From Burkholderiaceae bacterium (GTDB lineage Bacteria; Pseudomonadota; Gammaproteobacteria; Burkholderiales; Burkholderiaceae_D): DNA of 7,538 nt. The notes under the pieces are model-generated. The model was not told the origin of the DNA and did no database searches. It saw only the letters and a program-made list of their open reading frames with translations. Numbering within the stretch: position 1 is the first letter of the stretch; every line of letters starts with the position of its first letter. The stretch covers positions 1-7,538 of the forward strand of contig JACMLV010000879.1 in assembly GCA_014379395.1 (NCBI GenBank), read 5' to 3'. Position numbers and translations under genes: made by a program. Of the stretch, positions 1 through 6,970 are shown one piece after another.

Positions 1-639
1 CGGCGCGCAGTCGACGCCCAGCTCTTCCGGCTTGACGGTGTCGAGCGGCTTCTTCTTCGCCTTCATGATGTTGGGCAGCGTCACGTAGCGCGGCTCGTTC
101 AGGCGCAAGTCGGTGGTGATGATGGCCGGCAGCGTAAGCGCCAGCGTTTCCAGGCCGCCGTCGACTTCGCGCGTGACCAAGACCTTGCCCTCTTCCAGCA
201 CCACCTTCGAGGCGAAGGTCGCCTGCGGCCAGCCCAAGAGCGCGGCCAGCATCTGGCCGGTCTGGTTGGAATCGTCGTCGATGGCCTGCTTGCCGAGGAT
301 GATCAGCTGCGGCTGCTCTTTTTCGGCCAAGGCTTTCACCAGCTTGGCGACCGCCAGCGGCTCGAGCTCGGCGGCGGTCTCGACCAGGATGCCGCGGTCG
401 GCGCCGATCGCCATTGCCGTGCGCAGCGTTTCCTGGCATTGGGCGACGCCGCAGGAAATGGCGACCACCTCGGCGACCTTGCCCGCTTCCTTCAGGCGCA
501 CCGCCTCTTCCAGCGCGATTTCATCGAACGGATTCATCGACATTTTGACGTTGGCGGTATCGACGCCAGTGCCGTCGCTCTTGACGCGCACCTTGACGTT
601 GTAATCGACCACGCGCTTGACGGGTACCAGGACTTTCAT
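1..639 (-). CDS. etfB: Electron transfer flavoprotein subunit beta (C-terminus cut by window edge)
   Basis: Beta subunit of the soluble ETF heterodimer. ETF accepts electrons from acyl-CoA dehydrogenases and other flavin dehydrogenases and passes them to ETF:ubiquinone oxidoreductase; the beta subunit binds a structural AMP. The protein begins MKVLVPVKRVVDYNVKVRV. It carries the AMP-site segment GKQAIDDDSNQTGQ (residues 116-129) and the ETF-beta signature VTREVDGGLETLALTLP (about 155-171), followed by NEPRYVTLPN and the dehydrogenase-recognition loop LPNIMKAKKKPL (188-199). The first 213 residues are present; the family is usually about 250, so some 36 residues lie outside the window. The ATG at 639 has an AAAGG Shine-Dalgarno (647-651) seven bases upstream. 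It lies 78 bases downstream of the acyl-CoA synthetase on the same strand, which fits fatty or branched acyl-CoA oxidation. etfA is expected just outside the window, by family habit only. Confidence 0.96.
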   Translation of the reverse strand, partial: MKVLVPVKRVVDYNVKVRVKSDGTGVDTANVKMSMNPFDEIALEEAVRLKEAGKVAEVVAISCGVAQCQETLRTAMAIGADRGILVETAAELEPLAVAKLVKALAEKEQPQLIILGKQAIDDDSNQTGQMLAALLGWPQATFASKVVLEEGKVLVTREVDGGLETLALTLPAIITTDLRLNEPRYVTLPNIMKAKKKPLDTVKPEELGVDCAP

Positions 640-675
640 AGCTTTGCCTTTAAAAATGAATAGTTTGAAACGGTG

Positions 676-711
676 GCGGCCGGCGGCTAAAAAACATTGG
701 CCGCCGGCCGC
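676..711 (-). terminator. GC-rich hairpin between the acyl-CoA synthetase gene and etfB
   Basis: A perfect 12-bp inverted repeat (GCGGCCGGCGGC at 676-687, complementary arm at 700-711) encloses a 12-base loop. The stem can extend inward by a G-U and two A-U pairs. It starts six bases past the synthetase stop codon, where a transcription terminator belongs. On the transcribed strand the U-run is in the loop, not after the stem (next bases CACCGTTTC), so it is not a canonical intrinsic terminator. It could instead be an mRNA-stabilising 3' stem or an attenuator lowering read-through into etfB. Confidence 0.55.
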
Positions 712-717
712 GTCAGA

Positions 718-2373
718 TCACGACTGGCCCGGCTCGGCCTTGATCTGCTCGCGCAGGCGGAACTTTTGCAGCTTGCCGGTCGAGGTGCGCGGGATCATGC
801 CGAACACGACCGACTTGGGCACCTTGAAGTGGGCCAGGTGCTCGCGGCAGAAGTTGCGGATCTCGTCTTCGGTGGCCTTGGCGTCGGGCTTGAGCTGGAC
901 GAAGGCGCACGGCACCTCGCCCCATTTCGGATCGAGCCGCGCCACGACGGCGGCCACTTCGACCGCCGGATGGCGGTACAGCACGTCCTCGACCTCGATC
1001 GACGAGATGTTCTCGCCGCCGGAGATGATGACGTCCTTCGAGCGGTCCTTGATGCGGACATAGCCGTCGGGATCGACCACCGCCAGGTCGCCGGTGTGGA
1101 ACCAGCCGCCCTCGAAGGCTTCGGCGGTGGCGGCCGGGTTCTTCAGGTAGCCCTTCATGGTCAGATTGCCGCGGAACATGATCTCGCCGATGCTCTCGCC
1201 GTCCCACGGCATCGGCGCCAGCGTGATCGGATCGAGCACCGTCATGGCTTCCTGCATCGGGCTGGCGACGCCCTGGCGCGCGTTCAGGCGCGCCCGTTCG
1301 GCCAGCGGCAGCTCGCTCCAGGCCTCGTGCTTGGCGCACACCGAGGCCGGGCCGTAGGTCTCGGTCAGGCCGTAGACGTGGGTGATGTCGAAGCCGAGTT
1401 TTTCCATGCCTTCGATGGTCGAGGCCGGCGGCGCGGAGCCGGCGATGAAGCCGGCCACCTTGTGCTCGACCCCGGTGCCGCCGGCCGGCTGCGCGTTGAT
1501 CAGCATGTTGTAGACGATCGGCGCGGCGCACATGTGGGTCACGCGGTGGGTCTTGATGGCGGCGAAGATCTGGCCCGGATCGACCCGGCGCAGGCAGACG
1601 TTGGTGCCGGCGTTGGCGGCCATGGTCCACGGGAAGCACCAGCCGTTGCAGTGGAACATGGGCAGCGTCCACAGGTAGACGGCGTGCTGCGGCATGCTCC
1701 AGGAGACGATGTTGGAGATCGCGTTCAGGTAGGCGCCGCGGTGGTGGTAGACCACCCCTTTCGGATTGCCGGTGGTGCCCGAGGTGTAGTTCAGGGCGAT
1801 CGCGTCCCACTCGTCGCCGGGCAGGTTCCAGGCGAAGGCCGGGTCGCCCTCTTTCAGTAAATCTTCGTATTCGGTCTGTCCGAGCAGCTCGCCGCCTTCA
1901 TAGAGGGCGTCGGCGATGTCGATGACGATCGGCGGATTGGCCACCAGCTTGAGCGCGGCGGCGATGGTGCCGGAAAATTCGCGGTCGGTCAGCAAGACGC
2001 GCGCCTCGCCATGGTCGAGCTGGAAGGCGATCGCTTCGGCGTCGAGCCGGATGTTGAGGGTGTTGAGCACGGCGCCGATCATCGGCACGCCGAAACTCGC
2101 TTCATAGGTTGCCGGGATATTCGGCGCCATCACGGCCACGGTGTCGCCGGCCTTCACGCCGCGCAGGCGCAGCGCGCTGGCCAGGCGGCGGCAGCGCTCG
2201 TAGGTCTGGGCCCAGGTGATGCGGCGCTCGCCGTGGATCAGCGCGATGCGCTGCGGATGGACGGCGGCGGCCTTCTCCAGAAAGCTCAGCGGCGAGAGCG
2301 CGCTGAAATTGGCGGCGTTCTTTTCCAGGCCGACGTTGTACGGGCTGGCTGGATTGCTCAAATTGTTCGGCAC
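718..2373 (-). CDS. AMP-forming acyl-CoA synthetase (fatty/short-chain carboxylate-CoA ligase)
   Basis: A 551-residue ANL-superfamily ligase that activates a carboxylate with ATP to an acyl-adenylate and transfers it to CoA; cytoplasmic. Motifs in order: P-loop YTSGTTGNPKG (196-206), substrate-pocket region PMFHCNGWCFPW (238-249), YGLTETYGP (334-342), WFHTGD (424-429), hinge DRSKDVIISGGENIS (443-457), and C-terminal STGKLQK (531-537) with the adenylation lysine K534. Length and motif spacing are normal, so it should be active. It resembles the AcsA2/DmdB-like medium-chain and 3-methylthiopropionate ligases more than acetyl-CoA synthetase Acs, which is about 650 residues. The actual substrate cannot be read from sequence. 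The start is GTG at 2373: AGGAAGGG (2383-2390) sits nine bases upstream, and the first in-frame internal Met (residue 82) would remove conserved N-terminus. It lies upstream of etfB and downstream of actP on the same strand, consistent with carboxylate uptake, activation and oxidation. Confidence 0.93.
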   Translation of the reverse strand: MPNNLSNPASPYNVGLEKNAANFSALSPLSFLEKAAAVHPQRIALIHGERRITWAQTYERCRRLASALRLRGVKAGDTVAVMAPNIPATYEASFGVPMIGAVLNTLNIRLDAEAIAFQLDHGEARVLLTDREFSGTIAAALKLVANPPIVIDIADALYEGGELLGQTEYEDLLKEGDPAFAWNLPGDEWDAIALNYTSGTTGNPKGVVYHHRGAYLNAISNIVSWSMPQHAVYLWTLPMFHCNGWCFPWTMAANAGTNVCLRRVDPGQIFAAIKTHRVTHMCAAPIVYNMLINAQPAGGTGVEHKVAGFIAGSAPPASTIEGMEKLGFDITHVYGLTETYGPASVCAKHEAWSELPLAERARLNARQGVASPMQEAMTVLDPITLAPMPWDGESIGEIMFRGNLTMKGYLKNPAATAEAFEGGWFHTGDLAVVDPDGYVRIKDRSKDVIISGGENISSIEVEDVLYRHPAVEVAAVVARLDPKWGEVPCAFVQLKPDAKATEDEIRNFCREHLAHFKVPKSVVFGMIPRTSTGKLQKFRLREQIKAEPGQS

Positions 2374-2382
2374 GATGACTAT

Positions 2383-2390
2383 CCCTTCCT
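2383..2390 (-). promoter_or_regulatory. Shine-Dalgarno that fixes the GTG start of the acyl-CoA synthetase
   Basis: AGGAAGGG on the minus strand, nine bases before GTG at 2373-2371. No ATG is available in frame nearby, so this ribosome binding site is the main support for the GTG start. Confidence 0.7.
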
Positions 2391-2440
2391 ATTATCTTGT
2401 TTCTTAATTTTTAATCTAATCCGGTGCGCCGGCGCGGGGC

Positions 2441-2516
2441 GTAGGGTGGGCACCGCTTTATCGTGCCCACGCTGTCGTGCGTCCGCGTGGGCACGATAAA
2501 GCCGTGCCCACCCTAC
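2441..2516. repeat. Long nested inverted repeat, REP/MITE-like, between actP and the acyl-CoA synthetase gene
   Basis: Two 32-base arms (2441-2472 and 2485-2516) are reverse complements with a single mismatch (at 2454), separated by 12 bases. Each arm is itself a small palindrome: GTGGGCAC, then GTGCCCAC after a short T/A-containing centre (a 9-bp stem in the right arm). The unit can therefore fold as one long hairpin or as two small ones. The right side also has CCCTA twice in tandem (2511-2520), so CGTAGGG at 2440-2446 can pair with CCCTACG at 2516-2522. Further GC-rich palindromic sequence (GCGCCGGCGC, 2426-2435) flanks it. I recall similar GTAGGGTGGGCACGG palindromes scattered through Massilia-type genomes, which suggests a dispersed repeat; this needs a genome search. 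In place it follows the actP stop and would act as a transcription barrier or mRNA 3' stem. There are no coding sequences in it. Confidence 0.8.
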
Positions 2517-2534
2517 CCTACGCCGGCGGCTTTC

Positions 2535-4220
2535 TTAGTGAGCCGAGGCGCTAGCGGCGCCCAGCCCGGTTTGCGCGCGGATGTACTGCGCTTCGAAGGC
2601 GTCGATTTCCGACTTGGCGCGGGCGCTCTTGTCGGTGACCGAACCCAAGTAGGTGACGATGAACGCCAGCGTCATCGAGATGATCGCCGGATGGTCGTAC
2701 GGGAAGATGGCGGACGCGTGGCCCAGCACCTTGACCCACACGGCCGGCGACAGGATCACCAGGCCGACGGCCGACACCAGGCCGGCGATGCCGCCCCACA
2801 GCGCGCCGCGGGTGGTCAGGCCCTTCCAGTACATGGACAGGATCAGGACCGGGAAGTTGACCGAGGCGGCCACGCCGAAGGCCAGCGCGACCAGGAAGGC
2901 CACGTTCTGGTCCTTGAAGGCGATGCCGAGCAGGATGGCGATCACGCCGATGGCGACGGTGGCGTACTTGGTCACGCGCATTTCCTGCTCGCTGGTGGCG
3001 CTGCCCTTCTTGATGACGCGGGCGTACAGGTCGTGCGAGATGGCCGAGGCGCCGGCCAGCGCCAGACCCGACACGACGGCCAGGATGGTGGCGAAGGCGA
3101 CCGCCGACAGGAAGCCGAGGAAGACGTCGCCGCCGACCGCCTTGGCCAGGTGCATGACCGGCATGTTGCTGCCGCCGATCAGTTTGCCGCCCACGATGCC
3201 GCCTTCGAAGAACTGCGGGTCCTTGCCGACGATGACGATGGCCGACACGCCCAGGATCATCACGACCAGGAAGAAGAAGCCGATGAAGCCGGTGGCGTAG
3301 AAGACCGACTTGCGCGCCTCCTTGGCGTTCGGCACGGTGAAGAAGCGCATCATGATGTGCGGCAGGCCGGCGGTGCCGAACAGCAGCGCCAGCGACAGCG
3401 AGATCGCCGAGACCGGATCGGCCATCAGCGTGCCCGGCTCCATGATCTTCAGGCCGCTCTTGTGGGCCGCGACCGCCTCGCTGAACATGGTCTCGAACGA
3501 GAAGCCGAAGCGGCTGAAGGCGAGCAACATCATCGCGGTGCCGCCGCCGAGCAGCAGGCAGGCCTTGATGATCTGCACCCAGGTGGTGGCGACCATGCCG
3601 CCGAAGGTGACGTAGACGATCATCAGGATGCCGACGGCGATCACGGCGTAGTTGTATTCCAGGCCGAACAGCAACTGGATCAACTGGCCGGCGCCGACCA
3701 TTTGCACGATCAGGTAGAAGCACACCACGGTCAGCGAGCCGAACGCGGCGAAGGTGCGGATGCGGTTCTGGTCGAGGCGGTAGGAGGCGATGTCGGCGAA
3801 GGTGAACTTGCCGAGGTTGCGCAGCCGCTCGGCGATCAGGAACAGGATGATCGGCCAGCCGACGAAAAAGCTGATGGTGTAGATGAAGCCGTCGAAGCCC
3901 TTCATGTAGACCATGCTGCTCAGGCCGAGCAGGGTCGCGGCCGACATGTAGTCGCCGGCGATCGCCATGCCGTTCTGGAAGCCGGTGATGCCGCCGCCGG
4001 CGGTGTAGAAGTCGGCGGTCGACTTGGTGCGGGTCGAGGCCCAGTAGGTGATGCCCAGGGTCGAGAGCACGAACACCATGAACATGCCGATGGCGGAGAG
4101 GTTGATCGGCTGCTTTTCGACGGCCTCGATGGCGCCCGGTCCGGCGATCGCGGAAAAGGAGGCCAGCAGCAGGGCGCCGGCCACGGTGGCGGTCAAGGTG
4201 GTGGTCAGGGCGCGTTTCAT
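2535..4220 (-). CDS. actP: Cation/acetate symporter ActP (sodium:solute symporter family)
   Basis: An inner-membrane secondary transporter importing acetate and related short carboxylates with a cation. The 561-residue protein tracks E. coli ActP as I remember it along its whole length: an N-terminal hydrophobic leader (MKRALTTTLT..., about 1-27), then VLSTLGITYWAS (51-62), FYTAGGGITGFQNG (71-84), IAGDYMSAATLLG (87-99), GWPIILFLIAERLRNLG (121-137), YVTFGGMVATTWVQIIKA (203-220), GTAGLPHIMMRFFTV (282-296), SAVAFATILAVVSGL (372-386), and C-terminal QYIRAQTGLG (545-554). About 13 membrane segments are expected for the family. The ATG at 4220 is chosen over a TTG at 4226: it overlaps the yjcH stop as ATGA and has GAGG seven bases upstream, while the TTG would have its Shine-Dalgarno almost abutting. 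The overlap implies translational coupling. The enzyme gene acs, which precedes yjcH-actP in E. coli, is absent upstream here. Confidence 0.97.
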   Translation of the reverse strand: MKRALTTTLTATVAGALLLASFSAIAGPGAIEAVEKQPINLSAIGMFMVFVLSTLGITYWASTRTKSTADFYTAGGGITGFQNGMAIAGDYMSAATLLGLSSMVYMKGFDGFIYTISFFVGWPIILFLIAERLRNLGKFTFADIASYRLDQNRIRTFAAFGSLTVVCFYLIVQMVGAGQLIQLLFGLEYNYAVIAVGILMIVYVTFGGMVATTWVQIIKACLLLGGGTAMMLLAFSRFGFSFETMFSEAVAAHKSGLKIMEPGTLMADPVSAISLSLALLFGTAGLPHIMMRFFTVPNAKEARKSVFYATGFIGFFFLVVMILGVSAIVIVGKDPQFFEGGIVGGKLIGGSNMPVMHLAKAVGGDVFLGFLSAVAFATILAVVSGLALAGASAISHDLYARVIKKGSATSEQEMRVTKYATVAIGVIAILLGIAFKDQNVAFLVALAFGVAASVNFPVLILSMYWKGLTTRGALWGGIAGLVSAVGLVILSPAVWVKVLGHASAIFPYDHPAIISMTLAFIVTYLGSVTDKSARAKSEIDAFEAQYIRAQTGLGAASASAH

Positions 4221-4531
4221 TGGCAAGCCTCGTGCAGGAGTTCTTTGTTGAGCTTGTCGAACTCGCCGTTGGCGCGATAGACGTAGACGGCGGTGGTCAG
4301 CCAGGAGCCGATCAGCAGCACGGCGCCAACCGGCCAGCCGATGGTGATCACGCTGTCCGGGCTGATCGGTTGCGCCAGCAGGGCCGGATTGAAGGCGGTG
4401 ATCATCATGAAGGTGTAGTACGGCGCCAACACGATGAGCGAGAGCAGGATCGCCAGGCGGGTGCGCTTGGACACGAGCTCGGCGAACTTGGGGTTCTGGC
4501 GGATTTTCATCTGCACAGTGGGTTGATTCAT
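4217..4531 (-). CDS. yjcH: DUF485 small inner-membrane protein, YjcH family
   Basis: A 104-residue protein, the same length as E. coli YjcH, which sits before actP there too. Two membrane helices are visible: about residues 26-46 (LAILLSLIVLAPYYTFMMI...) and 62-84 (ITIGWPVGAVLLIGSW...). They are followed by the family-typical cytoplasmic tail YRANGEFDKLNKELLHEA (85-102). Its molecular role is not established; constant pairing with ActP suggests an accessory or stability partner of the transporter. The ATG at 4531 is preceded by AAGGAG with five bases spacing. A longer reading frame reaching 4597 would add 22 residues with no hydrophobic or conserved character and would put the strong Shine-Dalgarno inside the gene, so it is rejected. 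Its TGA overlaps the actP ATG. Confidence 0.94.
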   Translation of the reverse strand: MNQPTVQMKIRQNPKFAELVSKRTRLAILLSLIVLAPYYTFMMITAFNPALLAQPISPDSVITIGWPVGAVLLIGSWLTTAVYVYRANGEFDKLNKELLHEACQ

Positions 4532-4885
4532 GTTATCTCCTTGGTTTTCGAAGCAATGGCATGGCCCGCGAGCTCCCTCCGGCATGTATTGGCGCATGCT
4601 GGCGAGACGGGATGGACGCTTGCGGGGGGCGGTGTGCCGGCGGGAGAGGCGCGTCGGACCGGTTCGGACGCGACGGCGGATTGAATGCGGGTGGCTTCAA
4701 CTGTCTCCGTGCCACGACGTGAAAAAGGCTGTTTTTCCGTCGCTGCTATTTTTTTTACCCAACGGGCCGAAGCATCGCAGAAGACTCTTACACAAGTATT
4801 ACCCAATTATTACGAATCATTGCAGGGGCGCCGAAGGGGCCGGCGCGCCTTGCCTCTGATGGGATAGTTTGCAATACTGCGCGGC
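4532..4885. other. Divergent intergenic region between yjcH-actP and the two-component system genes
   Basis: This 354-base gap must hold the promoters of both divergent operons. The half nearest yjcH (4545-4690) is GC-rich and featureless to me apart from the yjcH Shine-Dalgarno. The middle (4720-4820) is markedly AT-rich for this genome. It contains a small A/T inverted repeat (GAAAAA at 4721-4726, TTTTTC at 4732-4737), a run of eight T at 4749-4756, and three 11-bp direct repeats (4786-4818, listed separately). Before the kinase start there is a GC-rich stretch with a 6-bp stem (4828-4833 with 4841-4846). I see no -10/-35 pair good enough to call on either strand, and no reading frame here with gene-like content. 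Confidence 0.75.
4786..4818 (+). promoter_or_regulatory. Three tandem 11-bp direct repeats, candidate response-regulator binding site
   Basis: Positions 4786-4796 read TCTTACACAAG, 4797-4807 read TATTACCCAAT and 4808-4818 read TATTACGAATC. The second and third share TATTAC exactly. The first matches it at five of six bases and also shares the CAA that follows one base later in the second. The 11-base period places each copy on one face of the helix, the arrangement bound by OmpR/PhoB-family regulators. Such a regulator is encoded just downstream (6967-7538). The site is 68-100 bases upstream of the kinase ATG and about 255-290 bases upstream of yjcH. That it binds this regulator is inference; AT-rich promoter sequence could give weaker look-alikes by chance. 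Confidence 0.45.
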
Positions 4886-6970
4886 ATGACTATCCTGCCC
4901 GCCCCGCCCAGCGACGCCCCTGGCGCCCCTCCTTTTGCCGGCCCGAGCGCCGCGCCGGGCCGCGCCACGGTCGACGACCGCGAGCGCCTGGACATGCTGC
5001 AAGCCGGGCTCGACCTGCTCGACCAGGGCTTGACGGTGTTCGACGCCGATCTGCGCCTGGTGGCCTGGAACGAGGCCTTCCTGCGCCTGCTCGACTTCCC
5101 GCCCGAGATGGCCTACGTCGGCGCGCCGTTCGACAGCTTCATCCGCCACAACGCGCTGCAGGGCGAATACGGCCCCGGCGACGTCGAGCGCCAGGTGCGC
5201 GAGCGGGTCGAGGCGGCCGCCGGCTTCGCCACGCACACCACCGAGCGGGTGCGCCCGAACGGGCGCGTGCTGCAAATGCGCGGCGCGCCGCTGCCGGGCA
5301 AGGGTTTTGTCACGCTCTACACCGACATCACCGCCCAGCGCGACATCGAGGGGCTGACCCAGCACCAGAACATCGAGCTCGAAGCGCGCGTGCTGCGCCG
5401 CACCGCCGAGCTGAAAAAGGCCAACGCCGAACTGTCGCGCGTGAACGACGAGAACGCCCAGATCGCCGCCGCGCTGCGCCGCAGCGAGGCGCGGCTGCGC
5501 CTCATCAACGACAACATGCCGGCCCTGATCGGCTACATCGACAAGCACGAGACCTACCAGTACGCCAACAAGGGCTACTCGGACTGGTTCGGCATCCCGG
5601 CCGACCAGGTCATCGGCAGCAAGATCCCGAACGTGATCGGCGAGGACGTCTACGCCCAGGTCAAGCACCACGTCCAGCTGGCGCTGGGCGGCAAGCGCCT
5701 GACCTACGAATATCACATGGAGCGCCAGGGCCAGCTCGTCACCGCGCGCAGCACGATGGTGCCGGAGATCGCGCCGGACGGCGAGGTGCTGGGCTTTTTC
5801 GTGCTCTCGCACGACATCACCGGCCAGAAGCAAATGCAGGCCGCGCTGGTGCAGGCGCAGAAGATGGAGGCGGTCGGCCAGCTCACCGGCGGCCTGGCGC
5901 ACGACTTCAACAACCTGCTCACCGTCATCATCGGCACCCTTGTGGCGCTGCGCGAGCAGCGCGCCGACAGCGCCGAAGTCGACGAATACATCGAACCGGC
6001 GCTGCAATCGGCGCGCCGCGGCGCCCAGCTGATCAAGCGGCTGCTGACGTTCTCGCGCCAGCAGCCGCTGGAACCGGTGTCGGTCGAGATCGGGCGCCTG
6101 ATCAGCGAGATGAGCAAACTGGTGCGCCGCTCGCTGCCCGACTCGATCGCCGTCTCGACCGACTTGCCGGCGCTGGCGATCCACTGCATGGTCGATCCCG
6201 GCCAGTTGGAGAGCGCGCTGCTCAACTTCGTGCTGAACGCGCGCGACGCGATGGCGCAAGGCGGCCGGCTGAGCATCGCGGTGCAGGCGGTGGAACTGGG
6301 CTGCGACGCGGCCGCCTTCGACGTGGCGCCCGGCGCCTACGCGATGATCGAGGTCAGCGACACCGGCTGCGGCATGGACGCGGCCACCCTGGCGCGCGCG
6401 CACGAGCCGTTCTTCACCACCAAGCGCGCCGGCCTGGGCAGCGGGCTCGGGCTGTCGATGGCGCACGGCCTGATCCGCCAGTCGGGCGGCGGCATGAACA
6501 TGCAGAGCCGGCCGGGCGAAGGCGCGACAGTGCGCCTGGTGCTGCCGATCACCGCGCCCGAGGCCGAGGTCGACCACCCGCACGACGACGTCGCCCTGCA
6601 CCACGGCGCCGAACTGGTGCTGCTGGTGGAGGACGAGCCCGACGTGCGGCGCGTGGTGCGCCAGCAGCTGATCGACCTGGGCTACCCGGTGATCGAGGCG
6701 GCCAACGCCGCGCAGGCGCTGGAGATGATCGAATACATCCCCGACATCGCCATCGTGCTGAGCGACGTCGTCATGGCCGGCAGCGTCGACGGCCGCCAGC
6801 TCGGCCTCTTGATCCTGGAAAACCGGCCGCTGATCCGGGTGTTGTTGATGAGCGCCTACAGCGACCGCCTGCCCGAGGAATGGCCGAAGCAGCTGCCGCT
6901 GCTGCCCAAACCCTTCAGTCAGCAAGATCTGGCGCGCGCCCTCTTGGCCGCGAAACAAGGCAAATCATGA
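4886..6970 (+). CDS. Soluble hybrid sensor histidine kinase (PAS_7-PAS-HisKA-HATPase-receiver)
   Basis: A 694-residue kinase with no membrane segment, so a cytoplasmic sensor. Order: Pro/Ala-rich N-terminus (1-30); PAS_7-type domain (about 42-155, LDQGLTVFDADLRLVAWNEAF); coiled coil (about 155-203); second PAS (about 205-315, ending SHDITGQKQ); HisKA with H-box LAHDFNNLL (phospho-acceptor H339); HATPase with N-box NARDAM (N451), G1 DTGCGMD (492-498), F-box PFFTTK (508-513) and G2 GLGSGLGLS (516-524); C-terminal receiver (about 577-690) with acidic pair E582/D583, phospho-acceptor D627, S656 and K675. All catalytic residues are present. The ATG at 4886 is the first after an in-frame stop (4865-4867) but has only a poor Shine-Dalgarno, so a start at Met37 is possible. 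The PAS_7-kinase-receiver half resembles CrbS/MxtR acetate-response kinases, which additionally carry a symporter-like domain; here that domain is absent but actP is the divergent neighbour. The sensed signal is unknown. Confidence 0.93.
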   Translation: MTILPAPPSDAPGAPPFAGPSAAPGRATVDDRERLDMLQAGLDLLDQGLTVFDADLRLVAWNEAFLRLLDFPPEMAYVGAPFDSFIRHNALQGEYGPGDVERQVRERVEAAAGFATHTTERVRPNGRVLQMRGAPLPGKGFVTLYTDITAQRDIEGLTQHQNIELEARVLRRTAELKKANAELSRVNDENAQIAAALRRSEARLRLINDNMPALIGYIDKHETYQYANKGYSDWFGIPADQVIGSKIPNVIGEDVYAQVKHHVQLALGGKRLTYEYHMERQGQLVTARSTMVPEIAPDGEVLGFFVLSHDITGQKQMQAALVQAQKMEAVGQLTGGLAHDFNNLLTVIIGTLVALREQRADSAEVDEYIEPALQSARRGAQLIKRLLTFSRQQPLEPVSVEIGRLISEMSKLVRRSLPDSIAVSTDLPALAIHCMVDPGQLESALLNFVLNARDAMAQGGRLSIAVQAVELGCDAAAFDVAPGAYAMIEVSDTGCGMDAATLARAHEPFFTTKRAGLGSGLGLSMAHGLIRQSGGGMNMQSRPGEGATVRLVLPITAPEAEVDHPHDDVALHHGAELVLLVEDEPDVRRVVRQQLIDLGYPVIEAANAAQALEMIEYIPDIAIVLSDVVMAGSVDGRQLGLLILENRPLIRVLLMSAYSDRLPEEWPKQLPLLPKPFSQQDLARALLAAKQGKS

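Noticed and set aside
697..1860. A 387-residue open frame antisense to the acyl-CoA synthetase
   Set aside because: Same kind of GC-driven shadow; the minus strand carries the full set of adenylate-forming motifs.
2391..2396. GATAAT on the minus strand as a -10 box for the acyl-CoA synthetase gene
   Set aside because: The start point would fall within the Shine-Dalgarno and there is no convincing -35 at 16-18 bases.
4221..4226. TTG at 4226 as the start of actP, adding two residues
   Set aside because: The Shine-Dalgarno would be only one base away; the ATG at 4220 has proper spacing and the ATGA overlap with yjcH.
2463..4280. A 605-residue open frame antisense to actP
   Set aside because: It is rich in His, Asp, Gly and Gln with no domain and runs through the palindromic repeat; the opposite strand is a full-length ActP.
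4553..4567. Possible sigma-54 promoter for yjcH on the minus strand (GG, ten bases, then GC within TTGC)
   Set aside because: The GG/GC spacing is right, but the rest of the -24 box does not match and the transcript would start at the Shine-Dalgarno, leaving a leader of only about ten bases.
4532..4597. N-terminal extension of yjcH by 22 residues to an ATG at 4597
   Set aside because: The extension is not conserved-looking, and a strong AAGGAG directly precedes the ATG at 4531, which gives the family's usual 104 residues.
4708..4714. Perfect TGGCACG on the minus strand, like a sigma-54 -24 element
   Set aside because: No TTGC lies at the required distance; the nearest TTGA is three bases too far, so the -12 element is missing.
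4817..6958. A 713-residue open frame antisense to the histidine kinase
   Set aside because: It is a shadow of high-GC codon use: the product is His/Arg/Asp/Val-rich low complexity with no recognisable domain, while the plus strand encodes a complete kinase with every catalytic motif.
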